Positions 16,783-25,299 of a DNA stretch of 64,000 bases are shown in pieces. Both the position numbers and the translations under genes were made by a program. How positions within the stretch are numbered: the first letter of the stretch is position 1; each line of letters starts with the position of its first letter. Under the pieces are notes generated by a model. That model was not told the origin of the DNA. It did not search any database and was given only the letters and a program-made list of their open reading frames with translations. The DNA is from Sphingomonas sp. Leaf32 (GTDB taxonomy: Bacteria > Pseudomonadota > Alphaproteobacteria > Sphingomonadales > Sphingomonadaceae), in contig NZ_LMLA01000001.1 of assembly GCF_001421765.1 (NCBI RefSeq), forward strand, positions 471,048-535,047. Reading direction: 5' to 3'.

Positions 16783-17400
16783 ATGGCGGTCCTCGCGGAA
16801 GAATTTTAAGTCGCACCTCGTCTTGAGCAACTCGGCACAACTAAGGCCGAGCTTCTCTAGGTCGTCCGCGCTGCGGTCGGTGCCCGTCGGAACGCCACGC
16901 CCTTTCACCCGCTTAGCGCGGGTGGGCTGCTCGCCTACCTTGCAGGAACCGAGCATCTGCGCCGAGTGTTCGTGCCGTAGGGCTGGGAAATCTGTCGTCG
17001 CGACAATATCGAATCGATCTTCCATACGGCGATCGGCATCAAGATCGTTTATCAGAATGCCGAGCGAGCGGGGGATCCCATTTCCGACCCCGTCGCGGTT
17101 TCAAAAAAGGGCGCTGGCGCAGCACGCGCTGTCGAACTCGGCCAGTACGATCTTTTCCCAGAAGTCCGCGAACTTGAAGTTGCCGAGATCACGGCGGCGA
17201 CGTGGTACTTGTTCGTCTACGCCGATGGCCCGGACGTTCGTGCTGAACTTTCCTGCCCGATGGCGATCAATGATGAGCAGTTCGATCAATTTCATGAGCG
17301 TATTCTGCTCGTGCAAAAGGGAGACTGGGATAGCCCTGACCCGCTGGCGGATGATGCTCCGCCGGTCGATTTTGAGGTGAATGTCTCGCGTAAGATTTGA
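16783..17400 (+). pseudogene. Unknown gene with three in-frame stop codons
   Basis: A single frame from ATG 16783 to TGA 17398-17400 would encode 205 residues, but it contains TAA at 16807 (codon 9), TAG at 16858 (codon 26) and TAG at 16978 (codon 66). Around them the sequence reads as one coherent soluble protein: GGLLAYLAGTEHLRRVFVP, then GWEICRRDNIESIFHTAIG, GAARAVELGQYDLFPEVREL and a very acidic end. There is no frameshift. Each stop is one base from Glu or Lys codons. I do not recognise the family. It overlaps the region just before the XRE-ImmA gene and may be its former partner. Confidence 0.6.
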
Positions 17401-17408
17401 CCGTTGCT

Positions 17409-18488
17409 ATGTTCAATCATCGTAGGCTCATACTCGGCCGGAAGCGGCGAAAGATGACCGCGCGTGCGCTCGCCACCGCCGTGGGCGTCTCGCCGATCAC
17501 GGTTTCGCGGCTCGAGAATGGCGTGCACGAACCTGAGGAAGAAACGCTCAACGCGCTTTCACGGGTGTTGGATTTCCCGCGCGAGTTCTTTTCGGCGGGC
17601 GATTTCGACGACCTGCCGGTCCAGTCGGCGAGTTTTCGGAGCCTGACCTCGATGACCGCCCGGGAACGCGACGCGGCGTTGTCAGCTGGCACTATAGCGT
17701 TCCTCTTTGACGACTGGATCGAGGAGCGTTTTAATCTGCCTGCGGCAGATGTACCCGATCTTCGCGCCGACGCCACGCCGGAGGCGGCAGCGCAGGCTGT
17801 CCGCGAATATTGGGGCTTGGGTCAGCAACCTATTCCCAGCATGGTGAAACTGCTGGAGGCCAAGGGTGTGCGCGTCTTCTCGCTTTGCGAGGATACCAAA
17901 ACCGTCGATGCCTTCTCATGCTGGAGGAATTCGCAGCCGTTCGTTTTCCTGAACACCTTCAAATCGACCGAGCGAAGTCGGTTTGACGCCGCCCACGAGC
18001 TTGGACATTTGGTCATGCACCGGCACGGCGAGCAGCAGGACAGCAGACAGGCCGAGAACGAGGCGGACCAATTCGCATCACACTTTCTCATGCCGCAAGA
18101 CGACGTCGCGAGCCGAATTCGTTACGTCACGGGGTTAGAGGAACTCATACATGCAAAGAAGCGATGGGGCGTGTCGGTAGCTGCCCTGACCTATCGACTG
18201 AACAAGATGGGTATCGTCAGCGAATGGCAAAATCGGACGTTTAATATCGAGATTTCTCGGCGAGGATATCGGTCGCGCGAACCTGAGGGTCTGAAGCCTG
18301 AGTGCTCTGTCGTCTGGCCTCAGGTGTTAGGCGCCCTATGGAACGAGCGCACCACGCGTGATCATATTGCGGTGGCACTACATCTCCCCACGCATGAACT
18401 CGAAGGTATTCTGTTTCGCCTTGTTGATGGTGTGGCGCGTCGTGGCCCGGAAAATCGCGGCACGGACATTAGGTTGGTCAAGGCATAG
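17409..18488 (+). CDS. XRE-family regulator with ImmA/IrrE metallopeptidase domain
   Basis: This ~359-residue protein combines an N-terminal helix-turn-helix (RRKMTARALATAVGVSPITV, SRLENGVHEPEEETLNAL) with a C-terminal ImmA/IrrE zinc peptidase (FDAAHELGHLVMHRH, HExxH motif, and NEADQFASHFLMP with the third ligand). Such proteins cleave or antagonise repressors in mobile elements and stress responses and can act as antitoxin-like regulators. ATG at 17409 (MFNHRRLILGRKRRK) fits the family start; a TTG at 17397 would overlap the preceding stop. It lies directly after the interrupted gene and 20 bp before the Cys-rich gene. Confidence 0.88.
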   Translation: MFNHRRLILGRKRRKMTARALATAVGVSPITVSRLENGVHEPEEETLNALSRVLDFPREFFSAGDFDDLPVQSASFRSLTSMTARERDAALSAGTIAFLFDDWIEERFNLPAADVPDLRADATPEAAAQAVREYWGLGQQPIPSMVKLLEAKGVRVFSLCEDTKTVDAFSCWRNSQPFVFLNTFKSTERSRFDAAHELGHLVMHRHGEQQDSRQAENEADQFASHFLMPQDDVASRIRYVTGLEELIHAKKRWGVSVAALTYRLNKMGIVSEWQNRTFNIEISRRGYRSREPEGLKPECSVVWPQVLGALWNERTTRDHIAVALHLPTHELEGILFRLVDGVARRGPENRGTDIRLVKA

Positions 18489-18508
18489 GATAATACGAAA
18501 GGCTCGGC

Positions 18509-18958
18509 GTGGATGAAGGCACTCCCGAACGGCTGAGGCAAATCTGGAATCAGAAGGAAATTCCCGTCCTCCTGAGGCGGGGAGCGGGTCACCGACTTCG
18601 TATGCGGTTGCCATTTGATCCTGGGAACAGAGCCTGGATACGCCACGAGCGACGATCTAACCCGGAGTGGGACCAGCAGCGGCGCTTTTGGGAAATTCCA
18701 CAAGCATGGTTCAATGCTCTCGTCGCGCAATGTCTGGAGAAGTACGGCAAGGTTTATATAATCCAGCCGTATCGGGAGCAGGAGAAGTGCGCGCCCGCCT
18801 GTTGGAATGCGACTGGCGATGAATGTCAGTGTTCTTGTATGGGGGAGCACCATGGCATGCATAGCCCGGCAGGACAGTGGAAAGTCGTGTCCGACACCTT
18901 CGCCACCTCCTGGGGAGATCAGGCGCTCGCATGTCGCCTGGTCGAGCACAAGGCCTGA
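18509..18958 (+). CDS. Hypothetical Cys-rich protein
   Basis: This 149-residue protein starts at GTG 18509 (the preceding AAAGG is weak support). It has a basic N-terminal half with ERLRQIWNQKEIPVLLRRG, WEIPQAWFNALVAQCLEKYG and VYIIQPYREQEKCAPACWN. A compact Cys/His cluster follows (C-x3-C-x7-C-x-C-x-C-x3-HH) that could bind zinc or an Fe-S cluster. I recognise no named domain. It sits 20 bp after the XRE-ImmA gene and is probably co-transcribed, so it may be the effector or partner of that regulator. Function is unknown. Confidence 0.6.
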   Translation: MDEGTPERLRQIWNQKEIPVLLRRGAGHRLRMRLPFDPGNRAWIRHERRSNPEWDQQRRFWEIPQAWFNALVAQCLEKYGKVYIIQPYREQEKCAPACWNATGDECQCSCMGEHHGMHSPAGQWKVVSDTFATSWGDQALACRLVEHKA

Positions 18959-19304
18959 GCAACGCTGGCAATGGGCCAGCACCGGATAAAGGTTTAGGCT
19001 TGCGTGCCAATAGATGGCGGAAGGTAGCTTTCGAGAAATGGGCAAAAAAAGCCAATGTTTTCATAAGCGATGTTTTTTGACGGATTGGCTGACGGTATGG
19101 CGTCGAGCTGAAATAATTTTAGCGAGATAAATCAATTACTTAAAAGTCTCGTAAACAATCGAGTGGGAATGACACGGACTCAAATCGTCCGGGGGACGAT
19201 TTGTGCCGTGGCATTCGCCCCGCGCAAGCGGGGTGCGGACCCGGACGATTTCGCCCGGTCATTCGGTTGGCGTTGATATACGAACCCATATCGTTCGCCT
19301 CAAA
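18959..19304. other. Intergenic region at the right edge of the island, no gene seen
   Basis: No supported coding sequence is present. The stretch includes a notably AT-rich segment around 19065-19145 between the last accessory gene and the core-like histidine kinase operon. A former attachment site could lie here, but I see no tRNA end or direct repeat that would prove it. The REP-like palindrome begins at 19305. Confidence 0.4.
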
Positions 19305-19387
19305 CGTCATCCCAGCGAAGGCTGGGATCTCCCAGTTATGGCGCGGGACAAGGGCCGCGTGAGACCCCAGCCTTCGCTGGGGTGACG
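19305..19387. repeat. REP-like inverted repeat
   Basis: CGTCATCCCAGCGAAGGCTGGG at the left is answered by CCCCAGCCTTCGCTGGGG-TGACG at the right, giving an imperfect palindrome of ~83 bp with two nested hairpins. It belongs to the same family as the elements at 49361, 53305, 59648 and 61151. It lies between the island and the 3' end of the histidine kinase gene and may help terminate transcription of that gene. Confidence 0.7.
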
Positions 19388-19444
19388 GTCGTAATTTAGG
19401 GATCAGCGCCGGCCAACCTTGGCACATTGGCACAGCGCGCGCGC

Positions 19445-20803
19445 CTAACGCGGCAACCGGATCGTCGCGTTCAACCCGCCGCCATCGCGGTTCGCCAGCG
19501 CGATCTCGCCACCCGCATCGCGCACGATCGCCCTTGCCAGCGCAAGGCCCAGCCCGATCCCGCCGGTCCCGCGATTGCGTGACGTCTCCAGTCGGGTGAA
19601 GGGATCGAACACCGCCTCCATCCGGTCGGGCGGGATACCCGGACCGCGGTCCGCCACGACGATCGCCACCGCCTGCGCACTCGTTTCCACCCGCACCTCG
19701 ACCGCACCGGCATATTTGATCGCATTCTCGATCAGGTTGCGGACCGCGCGCCGCATCAGATTGGGCCGCAGATGCAGCGGCACCCGCGCGGCTTCCTCGA
19801 AGGCGACATCGTGTCCCAGATCGCGGAAATCGTCGACCACCGCATCGACCAGCGCCGCGACATCGACATCGGTCGCCGCCTCGCTCGGCCGGCCCAGCCG
19901 CGCCAGCGACAATATGTCGTCCAGTGTCGCGTTCATCTCGTCTATCGTCTCGACCATCCGCGCACGGTCGGTATCGTCCTCGACCGATTCGACCCGCACC
20001 CTCAGCGCGGCCAGCGGCGTGCGCAGGTCGTGGCCGATCGCGCCCAGCATCCGGTCCTTCTCGTCGACCATCGCATTCACCCGCCGCCCCAAATCGATGA
20101 AGGCGGAGATGAGCAGGCGCACATCCTGCGGTCCTGACGGCTCGATCGCGGGCAGCGGGCGGGCGGGGTGAAAGGCGCGCGCCGCTCCGGCCAGCAGGCG
20201 CAGCGGCTTGGCGATGCGTCGCCCGATCCACAGCACGGGCAACAGCACGATGACATAGAGGATGAAGGTCTGCGCCAGCAGCTGCCACAACAGCCCGCGC
20301 TCCGCCATCGGCCAGGGGGTATGCGACACCAGCCAGCCGCGCCCCGGCAATTCGACCGCCACGTCCAGCACCGCACCCATCCGCCGCAGCCGCTCCGCGC
20401 GGCGCCCCTCGATGCCACGCGCGGCGATTTCCTCGTGATCGATCGGGCGGATATGCGCGGCGATCGACCCGACGCGGATACCGGCATCGGCAAAGCCCGA
20501 CCGGATCGCTTCCTCGACATCGCGTTCCGGTTCGCCGCGCATCGTCGGGGCGCGGTCGGTCACCAGCCGGACGCCGCGCATCCGGTCGCGCGGGGTGGCA
20601 ACCGGCTGTCCCGGCCTCGGCGCGATGCGGCGTTCGGCGGCATCGATCAGCCGGGTGACGGCGGGCAGGGTAATCTCGGCAAAGCGAAAGGCTCGGCGTT
20701 CGCGCAGCAACAGGCCGAAGTTCAGCGCCTGCGCGACGAACAGCGCGACCGCGACCAGCAGCGCGATCTGTCCCGGCAGGCTGGTCGGCCCCAGCCGCCT
20801 CAC
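19445..20803 (-). CDS. Sensor histidine kinase (EnvZ-like)
   Basis: This 452-residue membrane kinase has an N-terminal helix (GQIALLVAVALFVAQALNFG), a periplasmic sensor of about 140 residues, a second helix (LLAQTFILYVIVLLPVLWIG), HAMP, and a dimerisation domain with IGHDLRTPLAAL (phospho-His). The ATPase domain shows NLIENAIKYAG, ADRGPGIPPD and GIGLGLALA. It starts at GTG 20803 after a GAGAGA site, 25 bp downstream of the response regulator gene, and the two form a two-component system. The signal is unknown; the EF-hand protein in the same operon suggests an envelope or divalent-cation cue (inference). Confidence 0.92.
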   Translation of the reverse strand: MRRLGPTSLPGQIALLVAVALFVAQALNFGLLLRERRAFRFAEITLPAVTRLIDAAERRIAPRPGQPVATPRDRMRGVRLVTDRAPTMRGEPERDVEEAIRSGFADAGIRVGSIAAHIRPIDHEEIAARGIEGRRAERLRRMGAVLDVAVELPGRGWLVSHTPWPMAERGLLWQLLAQTFILYVIVLLPVLWIGRRIAKPLRLLAGAARAFHPARPLPAIEPSGPQDVRLLISAFIDLGRRVNAMVDEKDRMLGAIGHDLRTPLAALRVRVESVEDDTDRARMVETIDEMNATLDDILSLARLGRPSEAATDVDVAALVDAVVDDFRDLGHDVAFEEAARVPLHLRPNLMRRAVRNLIENAIKYAGAVEVRVETSAQAVAIVVADRGPGIPPDRMEAVFDPFTRLETSRNRGTGGIGLGLALARAIVRDAGGEIALANRDGGGLNATIRLPR

Positions 20804-20828
20804 GGGCGGGTTCTCTCTTCGGACCGCT

Positions 20829-21557
20829 TCACAGCCGCGTCACCTCGGTCGCCAGCGTATAGCCGCCGCCCCACACGGTCTTGATGATCTCCGGGTTGCG
20901 GACATCGGTTTCGATCTTCTTGCGCAACCGGCTGACCTGATTGTCGATCGCGCGATCGAACGCCGCCGCCTCGCGCCCTTGGGTCAGGTCGAGCAACTGG
21001 TCGCGGGTCAGCACCTGGCGCGGGCGGATGACCAGCGCGTGCAGCAGGTTATATTCGCCGGTCGAGAGTGGCACCGACACGCCCTCGCGATCGACCAGCG
21101 CGCGCTCGCCGGTCTTCAGCACCCATCCGGCAAAGGCGAACGACCCCGCTTCCGGCGCATGTTGCCGCACCGCGCCGCCCGCCGTCCGTCGCAGCACGAC
21201 CTTGACCCGCGCCGCCAGTTCGCGCGGGGAAAAGGGCTTCACGACATAATCGTCGGCGCCCATTTCCAGCCCGACGATCCGGTCGGTTTCCTCGGTCCGC
21301 GCGGTTAGCAGGATCACGGGCGTCTCGCTCGTCTCGCGGATATGGCGGCACAGCGACAGCCCGTCTTCGCCCGGCATCATGATGTCGAGGATCGCGAGGT
21401 CGATGGCATAGGCGTTCAGCCGCGCCCGCGCGCCCTCCGCATCGCCCGCCTGGGTGACGCGAAATCCCTGCTTCGTCAGATATTGGGCAAGCGGTTCGCG
21501 GATCGATCGCTCGTCGTCGACCAGCAACAGGTGGGGAATATCGGCCATGTCGGACAT
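20829..21557 (-). CDS. OmpR-family response regulator
   Basis: This 242-residue protein has a receiver domain with LLLVDDERSIREPLAQYL, phospho-acceptor ILDIMMPGEDG and VILLTARTEE, then YVVKPFSPREL. A winged-helix DNA-binding domain follows, with LSTGEYNLLHALVIRPRQVL and RLRKKIETD. It is the partner of the downstream histidine kinase. OmpR-type regulators bind tandem 10-bp repeats; two exact TTTGTCGCAG repeats and related half-sites lie upstream of the operon at 22123-22187 and are the likely autoregulatory sites. The start could be either of two nearby ATGs (21557 or 21548). Confidence 0.92.
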   Translation of the reverse strand: MSDMADIPHLLLVDDERSIREPLAQYLTKQGFRVTQAGDAEGARARLNAYAIDLAILDIMMPGEDGLSLCRHIRETSETPVILLTARTEETDRIVGLEMGADDYVVKPFSPRELAARVKVVLRRTAGGAVRQHAPEAGSFAFAGWVLKTGERALVDREGVSVPLSTGEYNLLHALVIRPRQVLTRDQLLDLTQGREAAAFDRAIDNQVSRLRKKIETDVRNPEIIKTVWGGGYTLATEVTRL

Positions 21558-21620
21558 GCTACGCGGCCCGTCGACAGAAGGGAAATGTCGGGCAACCTGC
21601 GGGGCCGCCCGGCTGCCTTG

Positions 21621-22076
21621 TCATTCAGCGGTTTCGCCGCCGCGCCGCGCCATCCGCTGATCGCGCCACTGCTTGCGCTCGGCCGCGTCGATCCGGCCGT
21701 CATGGTTCACGTCCTGCCGGTCGAACATCCGCGTCGCCACCGCGCGGAATTCCTCGCGCGTCACCACGCCGTCCTTGTTCGCATCGGCGCGCTCCAGCAT
21801 CCGGTCGCCCATATGCCGGCTGCGCCCCGGCATCGGCGTCTGGCCATCGACCGTGCCGCGCGGTCGCTCGGGCAGCGCCGCACGTTCGGCGGCACTGATC
21901 TTGCCATCGCGGTCGGTGTCGAGCGCGTCGAAGCGGCGGTCGGCACGCGTCACCGCTTCCTCGCGGGTCAGGACGCCATCGGCCATTGGCTTGGGCGCGG
22001 GCGGCGGGGTCTGGGCGGTGACGATGGCGGGCAGGGCGATACCGGCGAGCGAGGCGGCGGCGATCAACGAACGCAT
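21621..22076 (-). CDS. Secreted EF-hand protein
   Basis: This 151-residue protein has a signal peptide (MRSLIAAASLAGIALPAIVTAQ) and three recognisable calcium-binding loops: DTDRDGKISAAE, DANKDGVVTREE and DVNHDGRIDAAE, each with Asp at positions 1, 3 and 5 and Glu at 12. It is probably periplasmic. ATG at 22076 was chosen for the signal peptide; the longer ORF to 22136 has no signal. It precedes the response regulator and kinase genes on the same strand and may be controlled by them or modulate their signal (inference). Confidence 0.85.
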   Translation of the reverse strand: MRSLIAAASLAGIALPAIVTAQTPPPAPKPMADGVLTREEAVTRADRRFDALDTDRDGKISAAERAALPERPRGTVDGQTPMPGRSRHMGDRMLERADANKDGVVTREEFRAVATRMFDRQDVNHDGRIDAAERKQWRDQRMARRGGETAE

Positions 22077-22122
22077 GGACGGACCTTTCGAACAGGGGCG
22101 CACCCCAGTGGAGAATGCGCCC

Positions 22123-22187
22123 CTTGTCGCCGCCATTTGTCGCCAGCCTTTGTCGGACGGCGACTGCTTTGTCGCAGTTTGTCGCAG
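22123..22187 (-). promoter_or_regulatory. Array of TTGTCG(C/G) half-sites upstream of the EF-hand/two-component operon
   Basis: Five copies of TTGTCGC/G occur within 65 bp (motifs begin at about 22124, 22137, 22150, 22169 and 22179). The last two form an exact 10-bp tandem repeat, TTTGTCGCAG twice at 22168-22187. Read on the minus strand this is (CTGCGACAAA)x2 followed by further GCGACAA and CCGACAA sites, 45-110 bp before the EF-hand start. Helix-periodic direct repeats are the usual target of OmpR-family regulators. Assignment to the regulator at 20829 is inference. Confidence 0.5.
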
Positions 22188-22188
22188 A

Positions 22189-22881
22189 TCAGCCTTTCGT
22201 CGGCGTCCCGAACAGGTTGCGGCGCTGTTCCTCGGTCATCGGCTTGCTGCCGTCGCTCACCGCCTTGCCCTTGGCATAGGCGGCGACGGTTGCGGGCCGC
22301 GCGGCGATGGCGTCGAACCAGCGCTTGAGGTTCGGGAAATCCTCCAGCTTCTGCCCCTGCGCCTCATGCGGCACGATCCACGGATAGGCCGCCATGTCGG
22401 CGATCGAGTAATCGCCGGCGATGAAGTCGCGGTCGGCCAGCCGCTTGTCGAGCACGCCATACAGCCGCGCGGTTTCGCGGATATAGCGATCCTGCGCGTA
22501 CGGGATTTTCTCGGGCGCATAGATATTGAAGTGATGGTTCTGTCCGGCCATCGGACCCAGGCCGCCCATCTGCCACATCAGCCACTGGATCGCGTCATAG
22601 CGTCCGGTGATGTCGGCGGGCAGGAACCGTCCGGTCTTTTCCGCCAGATACAGCAGGATCGCGCCCGATTCGAAGATCGACAGCGGTTCGCCACCGCCCA
22701 GCGGTTCGTGATCGACGATCGCCGGCATCCGGTTGTTCGGCGCGATGGCGAGGAATTCAGGGCGGAACTGCTCGCCCTTGCCGATGTCGACCGGATGGAT
22801 GGTGTAGGGCAGGCCGGCTTCTTCGAGGAAGAGCGTGATCTTGTGGCCATTGGGCGTGGGCCAGTAATGCAGGTCGATCAT
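22189..22881 (-). CDS. yfcG: YfcG-like glutathione S-transferase
   Basis: This 230-residue protein aligns with E. coli YfcG from the start: WPTPNGHKITLFLEEAGLPY, KGEQFRPEFLAIAPNNRMPA, IFESGAILLYLAEKTGRF and GGLGPMAGQNHHFN. YfcG-type (nu class) GSTs have disulfide-bond reductase activity with glutathione and poor classical transferase activity. The protein is cytosolic. It lies upstream of the EF-hand operon on the same strand, but the half-site array in between suggests a separate promoter. ATG at 22881 has GGGACAGCT-type spacing upstream and gives the family length. Confidence 0.9.
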   Translation of the reverse strand: MIDLHYWPTPNGHKITLFLEEAGLPYTIHPVDIGKGEQFRPEFLAIAPNNRMPAIVDHEPLGGGEPLSIFESGAILLYLAEKTGRFLPADITGRYDAIQWLMWQMGGLGPMAGQNHHFNIYAPEKIPYAQDRYIRETARLYGVLDKRLADRDFIAGDYSIADMAAYPWIVPHEAQGQKLEDFPNLKRWFDAIAARPATVAAYAKGKAVSDGSKPMTEEQRRNLFGTPTKG

Positions 22882-22943
22882 GGGACAGCTCCGATACGGG
22901 TGACCGACGCCACATGGGGAGCGCCAGCGTCCCGACCAAGACG

Positions 22944-24170
22944 TCAGCGCGCGAACAATGCCAACGGCACCGCATCGGCCATCGCGCGATAGCCCGCCAT
23001 CGACGGGTGGAGATGGTCGCCGGAGTCATAAGCGGGCAGCAGCCGGTCGGGCCGCGCCGGGTCGCGCACGACCGCATCGAAATCGATCACTGCGTCGAAA
23101 TGGCCGGGCGTCCTGATCCAGCTGTTGATCGCCTGCCGCGCGGCCTCCCCGGCGGCGTCGGGGTGGTAATAGTCATTGCCGACGAACGGCGTGATCGTGC
23201 CGCCGATCACGGTCAGCTTCAGCGCCCGCGCCCGCGCGGCGATCTGCCGGTAGCCGGCGATCATCTGCTGCACCTGCGCGCGGCGTTCCTCCGCCGTCGG
23301 CGTCCGTTCGCGCCCCGCCCGGCCGAGGTCGTTGACCCCTTCGAGCAGGATGACATAGCACGCGCCCGGCTGGCTTGCCACGTCGCTGTCGAACCGGGCG
23401 AGCGCATTGGGGCCGCTGCATTCGGCGAGCAGGCAATTGCCGCCGATGCCATGGTTGAGCACCGCGACCCCGGCGGTGCGCCGCCCGGCAGACAGCCGGC
23501 GGGCAAGGCCGTCGGTCCAGCGCAGATGTCGCCCCTCCGTCACGCCATAGCCGTCGGTGATCGAATCGCCGAGGGCCACGATGGCACGGGCCGCCGGGAC
23601 GGCGGTCACTTCCACCGCCGCGATCTGAAACCAGCGCTCGACCGGCTTGGCATCGGCAAGCGTCGCATCGGACAGCCGATCCCCGGCCACGATCCAGCTG
23701 CGGGTCCGCGCGCCGGGATGGCCGGTCTGCTGGTCGGGCAGCGCGGCAAAGTGCGTGGAGATCGCCAGATCGGACAGCGGCTTCACGGCAACCGAAACCG
23801 GATCGGACCAGAAATCCGCACCGGGCGGAACCTCCACCCCGGTGTTGCCGCCGAAGGTCAGGGCGCGATCGCTCGCCTCGTCGATCGCGGCGGCGGCCGG
23901 ACCGGACGCGATGGCGATATGCGCGCCCGCGATCCGGAGCGGCGTCGTGCCGAACCGATTGGTGAAGCGCACCCGCAGCATCCGCCCACCCAGCGTCAGC
24001 CGGACGATCTGCCGCACCGTCGTATTGCTACCCCCGATCTGGGGCAGCCGTTGTTCCGCATTGGTCGGGATCGGTGAGGTCGTCCAGCTCGCAACCCATG
24101 GTGCGGCATCGGTCGGGGTCGCGGGCGCCGAAAGGCCCAGCATCGTCACCGCGATAATAGTCGAAAACAT
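22944..24170 (-). CDS. Secreted SGNH/GDSL-type hydrolase
   Basis: This 408-residue esterase family protein has a signal peptide (MFSTIIAVTMLGLSAPATPTDAA), an N-terminal beta-sandwich-like region, and the SGNH blocks: GDSITDGYG (nucleophile Ser), GIGGN, EGVNDLG and SGDHLHPSMAGY (Asp and His). Such proteins deacetylate or hydrolyse carbohydrate esters or lipids outside the cytoplasm. The start at 24170 is chosen because the signal peptide begins there; an upstream ATG at 24272 adds 34 unrelated residues. The substrate is unknown. It is divergent from the PAS-domain gene. Confidence 0.88.
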   Translation of the reverse strand: MFSTIIAVTMLGLSAPATPTDAAPWVASWTTSPIPTNAEQRLPQIGGSNTTVRQIVRLTLGGRMLRVRFTNRFGTTPLRIAGAHIAIASGPAAAAIDEASDRALTFGGNTGVEVPPGADFWSDPVSVAVKPLSDLAISTHFAALPDQQTGHPGARTRSWIVAGDRLSDATLADAKPVERWFQIAAVEVTAVPAARAIVALGDSITDGYGVTEGRHLRWTDGLARRLSAGRRTAGVAVLNHGIGGNCLLAECSGPNALARFDSDVASQPGACYVILLEGVNDLGRAGRERTPTAEERRAQVQQMIAGYRQIAARARALKLTVIGGTITPFVGNDYYHPDAAGEAARQAINSWIRTPGHFDAVIDFDAVVRDPARPDRLLPAYDSGDHLHPSMAGYRAMADAVPLALFAR

Positions 24171-24380
24171 GCGCAACGCCGTCCCCCCTCTGTCGATGTC
24201 AGAGGCTATCGGTCCGGTACCGCTATCACAAGTGTATAACATTGTTTTTAAAGCATGTTCCAATTGTCTCACACGAAACCGATCCGCTATGGCTGTATTT
24301 AAGACATGGTTGAAGCGTCGGCCGCGTTATGGCCGATATCAGGGAATGGCGTGCATATTCGGTAACGGGGAGAACAACTT

Positions 24381-25295
24381 ATGCCAGGGCAAGGCGGCGA
24401 CGTGATTATGCGCAACGATGCCGATCGACCGACCGTATCGTCGGCTGACTTTGCCCGGCGGTTCGGCCAACTGCGCCAGATGCAGGATGATGAGGCGATC
24501 TTTGTCACCCATCACGGCCGGGCGACCCATGTCCTGACGACGGTGCGCCATTACACCGCGTTGCAGGAGGGCGGTTCGGAACGGCCTGTCGATGGCGCGG
24601 CGTCGCCCAGCCTGACCGATTTCGCCGATTGCCTGACGATCGGCGTCGTGCTGATCGACTTCGATCTGCGTGTCCTTGCAATCAACCATGTCGCGCAGGC
24701 GCAGGTTGATCGGACTAAGGACGACCTGGTCGGGCAGCGCCTGTTCTCGGCGATACCATTGCTCCAGGGGTCGCTGATCGAAACCTATGTCCGCCGTGCG
24801 GTGACCAGCCGGGAACCCTGTTCGGCCGAGCTGCCGTCGCTGTTCCGTGCCGACAACTGGATTCGGGTCGATATCCACCCCTTTGCCCATCACCTGACCA
24901 TCCTGGTCCACGATATTACCGAGGACATGAAGCGACACCGCCTGGCCGATGCGCGCCAGTCGCTGCGCGAGGCGATCGCGGTGCATGACGGCATCGGCTA
25001 TGCCTGCGTTAACATTCGGGGGCATATTGACCGGGTCGAACCGACCTTTTGCGACATGGTCCGCCTGTCGGAGGAACGGCTGCAACACGTCGCCATGGCC
25101 GACCTGGTCCCCATCAGCCACCGCGTGGCGTTTCGCGAGGCGCTGGATCAGGTACTGACCGGGAAGGGCGCGCGTACCATCGACAGCGCGCTGCTGTCGA
25201 ACGACGGCGCGGCGGTGGCGGTCCGCGTGACCATCGCCGAACTGCGCGGCGTCTATGGCAACGAAGGCGCGATCGTCCTGCTCACCCGGCAGTAG
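24381..25295 (+). CDS. Phd-like domain fused to PAS domains
   Basis: This 304-residue protein has residues ~20-65 (SSADFARRFGQLRQMQDDE, VTHHGRATHVLTTVRHY) that look like a Phd/YefM antitoxin-type DNA-binding domain. Residues ~75-185 form a PAS domain with VVLIDFDLRVLAINHVAQ and DITEDMKRH. A second PAS-like domain (GIGYACVNIRGHIDRVEPTF, VPISHRVAF) reaches the end. There is no kinase or GGDEF domain. The fusion suggests a sensor that regulates DNA directly. GGGAGAA precedes ATG at 24381; an internal ATG at 24408 is also possible. The function is inferred; no toxin gene is adjacent. Confidence 0.65.
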   Translation: MPGQGGDVIMRNDADRPTVSSADFARRFGQLRQMQDDEAIFVTHHGRATHVLTTVRHYTALQEGGSERPVDGAASPSLTDFADCLTIGVVLIDFDLRVLAINHVAQAQVDRTKDDLVGQRLFSAIPLLQGSLIETYVRRAVTSREPCSAELPSLFRADNWIRVDIHPFAHHLTILVHDITEDMKRHRLADARQSLREAIAVHDGIGYACVNIRGHIDRVEPTFCDMVRLSEERLQHVAMADLVPISHRVAFREALDQVLTGKGARTIDSALLSNDGAAVAVRVTIAELRGVYGNEGAIVLLTRQ

Positions 25296-25299
25296 CGCG

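Noticed and set aside
16765..17025. 86-residue open frame on the minus strand over the interrupted gene
   Set aside because: It exists only as a shadow of the plus-strand frame with three stops; the composition and neighbours favour the plus strand.
18959..19304. Attachment site or integrase remnant at the island's right edge
   Set aside because: I found no direct repeat with the left part, no tRNA end and no integrase motif; only an AT-rich stretch remains.
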